A stretch of DNA of 43,969 nucleotides from positions 1 to 43,969 of the forward strand of contig JAJZVL010000021.1 in assembly GCA_021845725.1 (NCBI GenBank), given 5' to 3'. This DNA is from Actinomycetes bacterium. Its GTDB lineage: Bacteria; Actinomycetota; Acidimicrobiia; Acidimicrobiales; RAAP-2. A model generated the notes under the pieces. The model did no database searches and was not told the origin of the DNA. It was given only the letters and a program-made list of their open reading frames with translations. Positions 34,787-43,686 of this stretch are shown here, piece after piece. The position numbers were made by a program, and so were the translations under genes. Position 1 is the first letter of the stretch; every line of letters starts with the position of its first letter.

Positions 34787-35568
34787 TCACTCCGGCCATA
34801 TCGACTCCGCAATCGTGCCCAACGCAGCCTCACTTCGACCTTGATCTCGTTGAGGATCCCCACGCAGCCGCGCCCGCGGCACAGAGCGTGGTCGACGCCT
34901 ACCATCACGGCCACGCCGGAGCGCACCTTCGGCTCCATGCCCTTCGGCGCAACGGCCATAAAGCGTATGATTTCCTGGCCGTCTTCGAGCGGGCCGCTGT
35001 AGATGACCTCCATGTCGAGCAGCTCGGTTGTTGTATCGGTGAACAGGGAGTGCCCGGCGTCGAACGTCGACACCCGTGCTGGATGGATCAGCCGATGGCG
35101 GTTGACACGCGCCAGCTCGTACAACAGCCAGAGACCTTCGCGCTGTCCGTCGTACGGCTGTACCGATTCGAACAAGACCCGGTGCTCGTCGGAGAGCTTC
35201 TTGACCCGGTTCTGCTGTCGGAACAGATCAGGCTCACGGAAGATCGGGAACTCGACGGTCTCTGGTTTGAGCGTTGGGAACGTTGGCGCGTCGAGCAGGG
35301 CAACCTGGTACGTCATGTAGTGAAGCGCGGCCTGGACGCAGTCGAGGTAGGAGCTGAAGAGTCGGGAGAAGCGATCGAAAGCTTCAGCCTCGGCGGTTGG
35401 ATCGATGAGTCGGCGAAAGACCGCTGCCCCTTTCCTGCCCTTCATCTCTATCCGGATTCCGTACGGGTGCGTTTCCATGAACGTTCGGATCTCGTGTGTA
35501 AGGGCTTGAGCGTCAGCATTCGCCCAGCGAAGGCGCGTGTAGCAATCGGTCAAGGGGTGGAGAGTCAT
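34787..35568 (-). pseudogene. Conserved-looking gene coupled to the restriction enzyme, probable frameshift near its end
   Basis: The ATG at 35568 overlaps the TGA of the restriction enzyme gene (35565-35568), so the two are translationally coupled. About 245 residues are convincing: mixed helical protein beginning MTLHPLTDCYTRLRWANADA, with charged helices and a late VEVIYSGPL-like strand region. The same frame then runs to 34156, but that tail is antisense to the methyltransferase and has no natural composition. Shifting by one base near 34830 gives a helix RSEAALGTIAESIWPE and a stop at 34787-34789, which looks like the true end. So this is a single-base frameshift, natural or from sequencing. 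Function unknown; it may be an accessory to the restriction system. Confidence 0.5.
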
Positions 35569-38500
35569 CCGCTCGCCGAGACGAACCCTGCGAAGTCAGA
35601 ACCCGAGCGCGGGGAGTGAATCCACGATCGCCACGCTCTCCACCGACACCCGCACGATCCGGGCCAGGAGGTCGACGGCGGGTCCTTCGACCACGTGTTC
35701 GGGTCGTTCACGATGCCAGAGGCCTTGTCGATCTTCACCTGGTAGCGGTCGAGGATCCACTCGACGGCAGAGCGCCCGTTCACCTGGTATCGGTGGGCGT
35801 CCTCGGGTATGCCCGAGAGCGTGACGTAGTGGTTCACGACCACGGTGCTCCGATCGGCCTTACTGGCGAAGCGCATCTTCTCCACCCGGAGGATCTTCGG
35901 ATCGGCGCCTTGGTCAGGAAGCCCGTCGAGCGGCCAGGGCTCCACCGTCTCGTAGCCGAGGTGCCAGCGGGCGAGCGCTGCACCGGCGTCGGCGAACGCC
36001 CAGAAATCCTCGACCATGGGGATCCTCGGGATCATCTTCCCGAGCTCAGCGGCGAAGCGGCTCGTGTACTCAGGCGAGTGCAGCAGGCCGTAGACGTAGT
36101 CGAAGACGTCGTCGGCCGAGACGTCGTCGCCGTAGCGCTCCCGGTAGCGGTCGAGGGTGCGAACCGCGATGGCGTCGTGGCGCTCGAACCCCGCAAACTC
36201 ACCGACCCACGCTACGTTCATGCCATCGTCGGTCGCCTGGGTGTAGCGGCAGCGGGGAAAGCACTGGGACTTGTCGAAAATGTTTAGATTCGGGACAACA
36301 TCGCAGACGAGTGCAGAGAATCCGTTGCGATCGCCGACCCCAGACACGACGATTACTCGGTTCTCATGCGCCGGCGTCGGGAAGAGCGAGGGCGTGAGGT
36401 AGACGCTGTTGTTCCACTGGCGGTCGAAGTAGAGCCACTGCTTGCAGAACGGTCGGTACATGGAGGGGACGGCGTGCTCGGGTTCGAGCGCACCGGTTTT
36501 GTTCTTGCGAAGATCGCTCTTCAAGGTGCCATCCCAGCTCACCCGGGTGGGATCGGGGTCGACGAAACCGTTCACTGCGTCGTCGGTCGCCTTGACCAGG
36601 CCTTCGCGGACCGCAGCATGGAACCGCTCGCGCTCGTCGTTGTAGGCATCGATCGTCCGCTCCATGTTTGCGATGACCACCGCCTGCGAGAAGTTGTAGG
36701 TCCAGGCGTCCCGGTTCGTCTTCACGCCGTTGGAGTACGTCTCGAAGATCGCGTCGCGTGCAGCACCGCCCTTGTCCCCGAGCGGTGCGAAGGTCTCGAA
36801 GATCTCGCTGCGCTGGTTGATCCAGTCGCCCGCAGCGTTGGGGGTGATCGCCTGCCAGTCCCCGCCGGTGACGTCCCCGAAGCCCACGAGCTTTGCGAGC
36901 TTGTCCTCTCGGGTGAGGTAGTCGCCGATGTCGTGGTAGTGGATCGTCGCGGGGCCCGAGTGTGCAGGGTTCTTCACGAGCAACGTGATGGCGACCGGAG
37001 TCCGGCTGCCCGATCCGAAGATCTTCCCCCCTTCCCTTCGCGACACGTCTCCTTGGGTCCGCTGGTTGCCGCGCAGGTTGAGGCACCAGATGGAGGAGAA
37101 CTCCTCGGCGAGCGCCTTGCGGAAACCGTCGTGAGAGCCCGAGTCGATGAAGGCGCCGTTGGTGACGAAGCAGACGACGCCGCGCTCGCCGATGCGGTCC
37201 GAGGCCCAGCGGAAGGCCCGGATGTAGGAATCGTAGAGACTGTTCTTGAGCCTCGCAGTGGACCGAGCGGCATAGGTGCTGCGGATCCGCTCGTCGAGCT
37301 TGGGGTAGCGCAGGTTCTTGTTGTTGTCGTTCTCCGAGTCCTGGCCAACCGAGTAGGGGGGGTTCCCGATGACAACGGTGATCGGGAGTCCCTGCTGGTG
37401 TCGTGCCCGCTCGGAGTTGGGGCGCAGGAACTCGGGCAGCAGCTCGCCGGTGCCCTCGCCGAGCTGGAAGGTGTCGGTGAGCACGATGCCGGGGAACGAC
37501 TCGTAGTCGCCGTCGCCACGCAGCGCGTGGTAGGTCTGCTCGATGTTGACGGCTGCGACGTAGTAGGCGAGGAGCACGATCTCGTTGGCGTGGAGGAGGC
37601 TCTTGTAGGTGGGTTCCAGGTCTGCGGGATCGAGCATGGCGAGGAGCCTCGCGACGAAGGTGCCGGTGCCGCAGAAGGGCTCGAGGACATGGACACCGTC
37701 GGCTCCGAGGTGGCTGTGGAACTCTGAGCGCAAGACGTGCTCCACGCTCCTCAGCATGAAGTCGACGATCTCGATCGGGGTGTAGACGATGCCGAGGCGC
37801 TCCGCGACCTTGGGGAAGGCCCGGCGGAAGAAGGTCTCGTAGAGGTCCTTCACCACCTTCTGGCGTGCGGCCAGGTTGTCGAGGTTCTCCACGCGCATGC
37901 GCACCGAGGCGTAGAAGGAGGAGAGCTGCTCGCGCTCTTGGTCGATCGCCTCTTCTTCGTGCAGCGCCGTGAGCACGTCTGCCATCGAGACCGAGACCGG
38001 GTTGGTCCTCGTGAAGGTGGCATCCCCGAAGAGCGCCTCAAACACCGGGGCGGTCACCAGGTGCTCGGCCAGCATCTCGACGGCTTCGTCCTTCGTCACG
38101 GCGGGGTTGATCACCTGGCGCAGGCCTTCGAGGTAGCGCTCGAAGGCGTCTGCGACGGTGCCCGGGGCGCCGATCGCGGTCGTGATCCGGGTGATGTGGG
38201 CCTGGGCGATGCGGGCCACGTCCTCAGCCCACGACTCCCAGTAGACGCGGCTCCCCACGTGGCGGACGATCCGGGCGTAGACCTTGTCCTCGAGCCCCTG
38301 CCAGGCGAGGGTGAGCTGTTCGACCTTGGCGCCGCGGCTCGTCGACGCCTCGGTCCCGGTGCCGACCCCCACGACCCGGATGCGCTCGGAGCGGCGCTCT
38401 TGGAGGTCGAGGCGGTTCACCTCGGCCTCGAAGCGGTCGTCGTGGGCACGGAGCGCCTGGAGCACCTGCCAGACGACCTTGTAGGCCTTGTGGTCGTCCA

Positions 38501-40622
38501 AGACCTGCTCGGGGTCTTGGTCCGAGGGGACGGGGACCGGGATGATCACATAGCCGTAGCGCTTCTCCTCGGCCCTGCGCATCACCCTGCCCACGGCCTG
38601 GACGACGTCGATCTGGGAGGCCCGTGGGTTCGTGAAGATGACGGCGTCCAAGGCCGGGACGTCGACGCCTTCGGTGAGGCACTTGGCGTTCGTGAGCACC
38701 CGGCAGGTGCCCTCCGGGTGGTCCTCACGGAGCCAGGCGAGGGCCTGGTCGCGCACGAGCGCCCCCATCGTGCCGTCGACGTGGCGAGCTTCGCAGACCA
38801 CACCCTCTTCTCCGCGTTCGACCATGGCGTCGACGACCTTTGGCAGACCGCCCGCGACCCGCTTCGAGTAGGCGATCGTGGTCGAGAAGGCGACCGCCCG
38901 GCGCATCGGCTGAGCATCGGCACCGAAGTCCCCTTCGTCCGCGCTCTGTTTGGAGAGGCCCCGCCAGATGCCGGCCAGGCGTGCGGCGTCGGCGAGCATG
39001 AGGTCGAGGCTCCGGTCGGTGATCGGGCCGTGGGCGACCTCGTTCACCCAGGCCTCGTCGACCATCAAGACCACGACCTTGTAGTCGCTGAGCAGGTCCT
39101 GGTCGACCGCCTCGCCGAAGCCGAGGGTGTGGAAGGTGGGGCCGTAGAGGCGCGCTGTGTCCATGGAGCAGAGCACGACGTCCTGCTCTTTCGCCTTCTC
39201 CTTCACCGCGTCGGAGTAGAGGCGGGGGGTGGCGGTCATGTAGAGCCGGCGCCGTGCGCGGAAGCGCTCCTCGTCGTGGACGGCGGTGAAGCCGCTGAAG
39301 CCCTTGTCCTCGGAGAAGGCCCCGGTCGTCCGGTGCGCCTCGTCGCAGATCACGAGGTCGAAGCTGGGCGCACCGAGCGCCTGGGCAGCTGCGACGCGGT
39401 CGAGGGACTGGTAGGTGGAAAACACGCAGATGAGCGGGTTCTCCTCGCCCTCTACCTCCTTCTGAGCGAGGGCGAGGTGCTCTGCGATCCGCTCGGGGTC
39501 CGTCGTCGCGGGGAGCGCCAGGTCGTAGACGTGGAGGTCCTCTGTGTCCTTCGTCACCTGGGCGTCGGAGCACACCGCCATCGCGTGCAGCGGCCGGGCG
39601 GCGTCGGCCGACCAGGCCCGGAGGCTCTGGGCGAGAAGCGAGATCGAGGGCACGCAGAAGCAGACGACCCCGCCTGCGGGCACCGTCTCTTCTGCGAGCT
39701 TCAAGGCGGTGAAGGTCTTCCCCGTCCCACAGGCCATGACGAGCTTGCCCCGGTCTGAGGATGAGAACCCCTCGATGCAGTCGTCGATCGCCCGTCGCTG
39801 GTGGGGGCGCAGCTCGTGGCGCTCCCGGCGGAAGAGCTGCTCGGGGTTCGTGGGCTCGAAGCGGCTCCAGTCGAAGGGGCTCGTGGCCAGCTCTGCGATG
39901 CCGATGCGCTGGACCGGGACCGCCTGGTCGGCGAGGACCTTCTCTGCGTAGCGGCCCCAGCGCTCGGTCGTCGAGACGAAGAGGCGCGAGCTGAACGGAC
40001 GCTTCCCCGAGGCGACCAGGAACCGGTCGATGTCGTCTCGGCCGATCGTGGTCGAAGGCGCGTAGAACTTGCACTGGATCGCGCAGAGCCCGCCCTCGCG
40101 CTCCTCTGCGACGAGGTCGATGCCGGTGTCGCCTTCGTCGGGAGGACGACCGGGCCACTCCGACCACTGCCAGACCCGGGAGAACCGTTCGGCGAAGAGC
40201 GGGTCCTCGGTCAAGAAGGCCTTCATGAGGCGCTGGAACACGAGGCCGCGCCCCACGTCGGTCGAGACGTGCGCCCGGATCTTCTCGAACAGGCCCCCGG
40301 GACCCGCCAGCGCCCCAGGGTCGAAGGCCGGTGTCGCCTCGTCGGGTGTCGCCGGACTCCGACGGGCGGATCGCTCGGGTGGGCGGGGTTCGGCGAGGGG
40401 GCGCCGAGATCCGTTCGCGCCCTGTGGCTCGTCTGCGAGGGCGAGGCTGCCACCCCGGCCACGGCCTCTGCGGACGAGCCCTTCAGCGACCAGCTCGTCG
40501 ACCGCTGCCCTGTAGGTCGCTTCGTCCAGCGGCGTCGTGGCCCGCAGGCGACCGTTGCCGATCGAGGCGCCGTCTGGCGGGATGGCCGAAAGCACCATCT
40601 GGGCAGCCGGAGACAGACCCAT
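35565..40622 (-). CDS. Single-chain type ISP-like restriction-modification enzyme
   Basis: A 1685-residue fusion that cuts unmodified DNA and methylates self. Order: N-terminal winged-helix-like region (residues about 1-60); Mrr-like nuclease with D169...QCK (Q183, K185); SF2 translocase with Walker A MACGTGKT (297-304), DEAH (427-430), TATP (463-466) and motif VI QAVGRVMRR (675-683); a helical coupler; gamma-type adenine methyltransferase with motif I LEPFCGTG (about 980-987) and NPPY (1087-1090); C-terminal target-recognition region. Size and order match the LlaBIII/BsuBI-like type ISP group. The start is ATG 40622 with GAGGG upstream; the frame extends to 41450 only as antisense to small plus-strand genes. 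Probably cargo that stabilises the casposon or defends the host. Confidence 0.9.
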   Translation of the reverse strand: MGLSPAAQMVLSAIPPDGASIGNGRLRATTPLDEATYRAAVDELVAEGLVRRGRGRGGSLALADEPQGANGSRRPLAEPRPPERSARRSPATPDEATPAFDPGALAGPGGLFEKIRAHVSTDVGRGLVFQRLMKAFLTEDPLFAERFSRVWQWSEWPGRPPDEGDTGIDLVAEEREGGLCAIQCKFYAPSTTIGRDDIDRFLVASGKRPFSSRLFVSTTERWGRYAEKVLADQAVPVQRIGIAELATSPFDWSRFEPTNPEQLFRRERHELRPHQRRAIDDCIEGFSSSDRGKLVMACGTGKTFTALKLAEETVPAGGVVCFCVPSISLLAQSLRAWSADAARPLHAMAVCSDAQVTKDTEDLHVYDLALPATTDPERIAEHLALAQKEVEGEENPLICVFSTYQSLDRVAAAQALGAPSFDLVICDEAHRTTGAFSEDKGFSGFTAVHDEERFRARRRLYMTATPRLYSDAVKEKAKEQDVVLCSMDTARLYGPTFHTLGFGEAVDQDLLSDYKVVVLMVDEAWVNEVAHGPITDRSLDLMLADAARLAGIWRGLSKQSADEGDFGADAQPMRRAVAFSTTIAYSKRVAGGLPKVVDAMVERGEEGVVCEARHVDGTMGALVRDQALAWLREDHPEGTCRVLTNAKCLTEGVDVPALDAVIFTNPRASQIDVVQAVGRVMRRAEEKRYGYVIIPVPVPSDQDPEQVLDDHKAYKVVWQVLQALRAHDDRFEAEVNRLDLQERRSERIRVVGVGTGTEASTSRGAKVEQLTLAWQGLEDKVYARIVRHVGSRVYWESWAEDVARIAQAHITRITTAIGAPGTVADAFERYLEGLRQVINPAVTKDEAVEMLAEHLVTAPVFEALFGDATFTRTNPVSVSMADVLTALHEEEAIDQEREQLSSFYASVRMRVENLDNLAARQKVVKDLYETFFRRAFPKVAERLGIVYTPIEIVDFMLRSVEHVLRSEFHSHLGADGVHVLEPFCGTGTFVARLLAMLDPADLEPTYKSLLHANEIVLLAYYVAAVNIEQTYHALRGDGDYESFPGIVLTDTFQLGEGTGELLPEFLRPNSERARHQQGLPITVVIGNPPYSVGQDSENDNNKNLRYPKLDERIRSTYAARSTARLKNSLYDSYIRAFRWASDRIGERGVVCFVTNGAFIDSGSHDGFRKALAEEFSSIWCLNLRGNQRTQGDVSRREGGKIFGSGSRTPVAITLLVKNPAHSGPATIHYHDIGDYLTREDKLAKLVGFGDVTGGDWQAITPNAAGDWINQRSEIFETFAPLGDKGGAARDAIFETYSNGVKTNRDAWTYNFSQAVVIANMERTIDAYNDERERFHAAVREGLVKATDDAVNGFVDPDPTRVSWDGTLKSDLRKNKTGALEPEHAVPSMYRPFCKQWLYFDRQWNNSVYLTPSLFPTPAHENRVIVVSGVGDRNGFSALVCDVVPNLNIFDKSQCFPRCRYTQATDDGMNVAWVGEFAGFERHDAIAVRTLDRYRERYGDDVSADDVFDYVYGLLHSPEYTSRFAAELGKMIPRIPMVEDFWAFADAGAALARWHLGYETVEPWPLDGLPDQGADPKILRVEKMRFASKADRSTVVVNHYVTLSGIPEDAHRYQVNGRSAVEWILDRYQVKIDKASGIVNDPNTWSKDPPSTSWPGSCGCRWRAWRSWIHSPRSGSDFAGFVSASG

Positions 40623-40858
40623 CGAGCCCTCACGCCCCTCCGTGTCCACCGCCGCTATCGTGCCACGTCCTGGGCCACCGAGCGCGTTTGTCCCTGGCTG
40701 TGGGCACCGGTCGCCCACGAGCGACCCCTGTGTGCGCCCGTGTGGCGGCGAGCGTGCCATCGGCAGTGACCCCCCACACAGAAGAGGCGCCATCCTGGGG
40801 ACGGAGAGACGCTGTCCGGCCCTCCGAGACGCTCGACGGCGACCTACAGGCTTGGCGC

Positions 40859-40877
40859 CGGGGCTGCGACAGCCCCG
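40859..40877. promoter_or_regulatory. Hairpin upstream of the 40893 gene
   Basis: CGGGGCT (40859-40865) and AGCCCCG (40871-40877) form a perfect 7-bp stem with a 5-base loop, 15 bases before the GTG/ATG start at 40893/40896. It lies in the 270-base divergent region between the restriction gene and the small membrane gene. Possible operator or 5' leader structure. Confidence 0.35.
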
Positions 40878-40892
40878 CCATAGGGTGGAGTC

Positions 40893-41276
40893 GTGATGGT
40901 GACCGAGCGGCCAGGAGACCGAAGAGGTGTGCGCTGGTGGCGCTCGCGCGCTCCGTTGGAGCGGCGCCTCATCGTGCTCGCCGGCGCCGCCGTGCTCGTC
41001 GTCGCCGTCCCAGGGCTCCGAGCGGCCGTAGTCGAGCTGGCCGTCGCCGTGGTGACGTTGGGTGTCGTACTCGGGCTCGTAGGTCTGTTTGCCCTGGTCA
41101 TCGCGTGGCGGGTGGTTCGCCGCCACCCACTTGGCGACCTGCTCCTCGGCGCCTGGCTCCTCCGCCGCCACGAGCGGCGTCAGCAGCGGCACGTGGATGC
41201 TCGGAGCTGGTACGTCGCACGCCAGCCCTACGAGGCCCGGAGCTGGGAGACGGGCACACGCAGACGGGGCTGGTAG
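40893..41276 (+). CDS. Small two-helix membrane protein
   Basis: 127 residues. Two hydrophobic segments (about residues 26-44 LIVLAGAAVLVVAVPGLRAAV and 48-72 LAVAVVTLGVVLGLVGLFALVIAW) are followed by a strongly basic cytoplasmic-type tail rich in Arg and Trp. Start GTG 40893 or ATG 40896, with GGGTGGAG upstream. I do not recognise a family. It is in a pair with the next gene, 60 bases apart. Confidence 0.6.
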   Translation: MMVTERPGDRRGVRWWRSRAPLERRLIVLAGAAVLVVAVPGLRAAVVELAVAVVTLGVVLGLVGLFALVIAWRVVRRHPLGDLLLGAWLLRRHERRQQRHVDARSWYVARQPYEARSWETGTRRRGW

Positions 41277-41336
41277 ACGGGCCGAGCGGAGTCGTCCCTC
41301 CACCTGCTCCGTCACCCCCAGAGCGATGCTGGGTCC

Positions 41337-41750
41337 ATGGCCATCATCGAGTGCCCACGCTGCGAGACGACGTTCGAGACCCAGGCCACGACGGCCACGC
41401 GGTGCCGCTCGTGCCGGAGCGTGGTGCACGTCGGGCGAGGAGCGGCACATGGCTCTCTTCGTACGTCACGACCCGCGCGTGCCACACGGAGCACAGACGA
41501 GATCGATGGAGAGGCAGCTCAGCCAGGAGCGATCGTCGTCGTGTTCGTGATCGCAGGGATCGCCATCGTCGGGTACCTCTTCGTGCAAGCGTGGCGGCGT
41601 CGGAAGGCATCGGGGTCAGCATCGAGCGTGTCCGGCGTCGAGCCAGGGGGTGCCGTGTACCGGCCCTCGGAGCCACTCGCCGCCACCTGCCCTCTCTGTC
41701 AGACCGGTGTGGCCCGGTGCGCCGTCGTCGGCTGTCCGATGCCTGGGTGA
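41337..41750 (+). CDS. Zinc-ribbon plus transmembrane protein
   Basis: 137 residues. The N-terminal zinc ribbon is CPRC (C6, C9) ... CRSC (C23, C26). One transmembrane helix lies at about residues 67-85 (IVVVFVIAGIAIVGYLFVQAW). The C-terminal Cys motif is CPLC...CAVVGCP. It resembles the small prokaryotic proteins with an MJ0042-like N-terminal zinc finger and a single membrane pass. ATG start at 41337. No function can be given; it may be cargo or a membrane sensor. Confidence 0.65.
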   Translation: MAIIECPRCETTFETQATTATRCRSCRSVVHVGRGAAHGSLRTSRPARATRSTDEIDGEAAQPGAIVVVFVIAGIAIVGYLFVQAWRRRKASGSASSVSGVEPGGAVYRPSEPLAATCPLCQTGVARCAVVGCPMPG

Positions 41751-42052
41751 GCCGTTGCCAGGCGCACACATGTTGGGTCCGCCCCAAGTCGCCTCAGACG
41801 TGGACATGCCCGTCCACGCCAGGGCCGGTCCACGCCCTTCCGGGTTCTGAGCTGTGCAGTGGAGTCACGAGCATGCGAAAGTCAGCGTTGTGGCTGTCGA
41901 TCCAGCCTTGACCGGGTTTGTCGCCGTCGCACTCTTGGTGTCAACGCTGTGTGCAGCGAGAACGTTGGGGAAACGCCGGCGTGCCGGACCGGGTCTCCCG
42001 AGAGGCCCGCGTTGCGGTTCGATAGACTCATTGCAACTAGCAATGGAGACCA
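41751..42052. other. Gap between the zinc-ribbon gene and the AT-rich cassette
   Basis: About 300 bases in which base composition falls from GC-rich to more AT-rich near 41860-42050, marking the left edge of the following cassette. Short ORFs exist on both strands but none has a convincing start or composition. A GGAGA ribosome binding site (42045-42049) precedes the next ATG. No promoter boxes with good spacing seen. Confidence 0.5.
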
Positions 42053-42895
42053 ATGGAAATACGGGGATCTGGCCATTTGGAATTCGACAAGTCGATACAC
42101 TCTCGCGCCCATCGTCGACTGGTAGTCGACTTGTCACGCGTCGAACACTTGAACGTATACGGGCTAGTCGCGATTGCGTGTGCGATTCTGCACTCGGCAC
42201 AAGAGACACTCCCGATAGAGATTCACTCGCCCAGAGCCGCGGCAGCGTCCAACTTCATGTCAAGTCTTGGTTTCGATCAGTTTAGCCGTAATGTGGGCGG
42301 AGTAACATGCTCACTACCAGTAACGACCTCAGCTAAGTCAGGTGACGTAATTGTAGGACTACAGACGTTCTCGTCATCCGGGGAGCTTCAACCTCTGCAG
42401 GATCTCTTATGGGATCGTTTGGAAGGTGCTCGCATCTCGAACATACGGACTGCATTGGTTGAAGCCCTTTGGGAACTCGGAGCTAACGTAACGGAGCACT
42501 CAGGATCCATAGGAATCGTCGCTGCCTGTGTGCAACGCCCAAACCGAAAGGATGCCCATGTTGCGTTAGCCATAGGTGATGCTGGGAAGGGGTTGCGACG
42601 TTCCTTTCTTGAGGGGGCAAGGCGACAGCACCCAGCGTCCGATCATGAGGCCATCACCCTCGCATTGACGTACCTCGTCAGCTCGCTTGCAGACTCTGGT
42701 AGGGGCCAAGGTCTTACCACAACGGTTAAACAGGCACTCTCGCTGCAAGGACGAGTCACGATACGGAGCGGAAATGCCCGTCGAACCATTACACATTCTC
42801 GATGGGATCCTGACAACTTGCATCAATCGGGCACCGCGGCATCGGTACCGACGCTGCCAGGTACGCTGGTCGCTGCTGATCTTCCGTGCCGCTAG
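42053..42895 (+). CDS. STAS-like plus HATPase-domain protein
   Basis: A 280-residue protein of unusual composition: clearly lower GC and different codon use from the rest of the window. The N-terminal ~75 residues resemble a STAS domain (LVVDLSRVEHLNVYGLVAIACAIL). Residues about 115-230 look like a GHKL/HATPase: N-box EALWELGANVTEHS (E141, N145), G1 box IGDAGKG (D176, G178, G180) and G2 region GRGQGLTTT (217-225). This fits anti-sigma-factor-like serine kinases. It is followed 33 bases later by another STAS-like gene, so the two probably form a partner-switching pair. Whether it belongs to the casposon's original gene set is doubtful. Confidence 0.7.
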   Translation: MEIRGSGHLEFDKSIHSRAHRRLVVDLSRVEHLNVYGLVAIACAILHSAQETLPIEIHSPRAAAASNFMSSLGFDQFSRNVGGVTCSLPVTTSAKSGDVIVGLQTFSSSGELQPLQDLLWDRLEGARISNIRTALVEALWELGANVTEHSGSIGIVAACVQRPNRKDAHVALAIGDAGKGLRRSFLEGARRQHPASDHEAITLALTYLVSSLADSGRGQGLTTTVKQALSLQGRVTIRSGNARRTITHSRWDPDNLHQSGTAASVPTLPGTLVAADLPCR

Positions 42896-42928
42896 AATCG
42901 CAATCAGATAGGTTCGGAGAACCCATAA

Positions 42929-43264
42929 ATGACATCCGTGTCACTCAGAACGCCGCAAAACGTTGGCACCCGGGACCTCGTGCGTGAGTGGCTGCTGCGC
43001 GATGCTCCCACTGACCTGAGCGGTAGGCTCGTTGAGGTCGATTGCTCCCCCCTCCGGGCACCAACCCCTTCGTTCCTGGACGAAATGCTGAAGGTCCTTG
43101 TCCTGGAGCGCTATGCGTCTCGCGTTGAGCTGCGGCACGCTTCGGATCGCGCGAAAGCTCTTGCCACCCGCTCAGCTCAGAACCGCAGGATAGACGCGAG
43201 GCTTGGCTTTGTGGAGGACGCGCCGCGAACCTGGCTTCACCGGCTCCGCGGAGTCAGTCGGTAG
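42929..43264 (+). CDS. STAS-like (DUF4325-type) small protein
   Basis: A 111-residue protein. The core (GRLVEVDCSPLRAPTPSFLDEMLKVLV) has the beta-loop-helix of STAS-like DUF4325 proteins, with Pro-Ser-Phe-hydrophobic after the strand where anti-sigma antagonists carry the phosphorylated Ser region. It pairs with the upstream HATPase protein. ATG start 42929; composition intermediate between the AT-richer neighbour and the GC-rich right end. The likely job is a phospho-switch partner. Target and trigger are unknown. Confidence 0.6.
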   Translation: MTSVSLRTPQNVGTRDLVREWLLRDAPTDLSGRLVEVDCSPLRAPTPSFLDEMLKVLVLERYASRVELRHASDRAKALATRSAQNRRIDARLGFVEDAPRTWLHRLRGVSR

Positions 43265-43686
43265 CGCAACGGCGCCTCAAGCCGGTTCCGGCCAGGCGCG
43301 CTTTGCTCCGTCCGTCTCTGGCCCCGCCGGTGCGTCGGTCCTCCCCGCCCGGCTCCGGTCCCTGCTCCCCGTGGCCTCCGTTATCCCCTGCGGTTCCCTC
43401 GCTCCGGCGGTTGTTCCCGGCTCCCTGCCTGCGGTTCGGTTCTGGCTCTCTCGGGGCCCGCGCCTCCGTGGGTCAGTGAGCTGAGACCGGCCGTTCGGCT
43501 GGGCCTCTCAAGTCTGCTGTTCCCTCCCCGGCCCCGTGGTCCGTGCCCCGTCCCGGGGGGTCCCCGTCGCCCCCTCGCTGTCGCCGTTGGGGGGGGTCCG
43601 CCCGGTTGGCCCCTCTCTCCCGCCTCCCCCCGCGGTCCCCCGCCTCCCGCGCCCGGCTGGCGTCGTCGGGTCGGGCGGTCCCCGTT
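43265..43686. other. Gene-free pyrimidine-rich right subterminal region
   Basis: About 420 bases without a plausible gene. On the plus strand it is extremely rich in C and T with few A, the mirror of the purine-rich left subterminal stretch. Imperfect inverted similarity to the left end continues inward from the TIR to about 43615. It may hold casposase- or replication-related binding sites. Long ORFs here are composition artefacts. Confidence 0.6.

Noticed and set aside
40623-41450. N-terminal extension of the restriction enzyme frame
   Set aside because: The frame stays open but is antisense to two small plus-strand genes with ribosome binding sites, and its composition is not protein-like; ATG 40622 with GAGGG is the better start.
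41854-42285. Short ORFs before and overlapping the AT-rich HATPase gene
   Set aside because: They have no start signals, and the 42053 frame contains the recognisable HATPase motifs.
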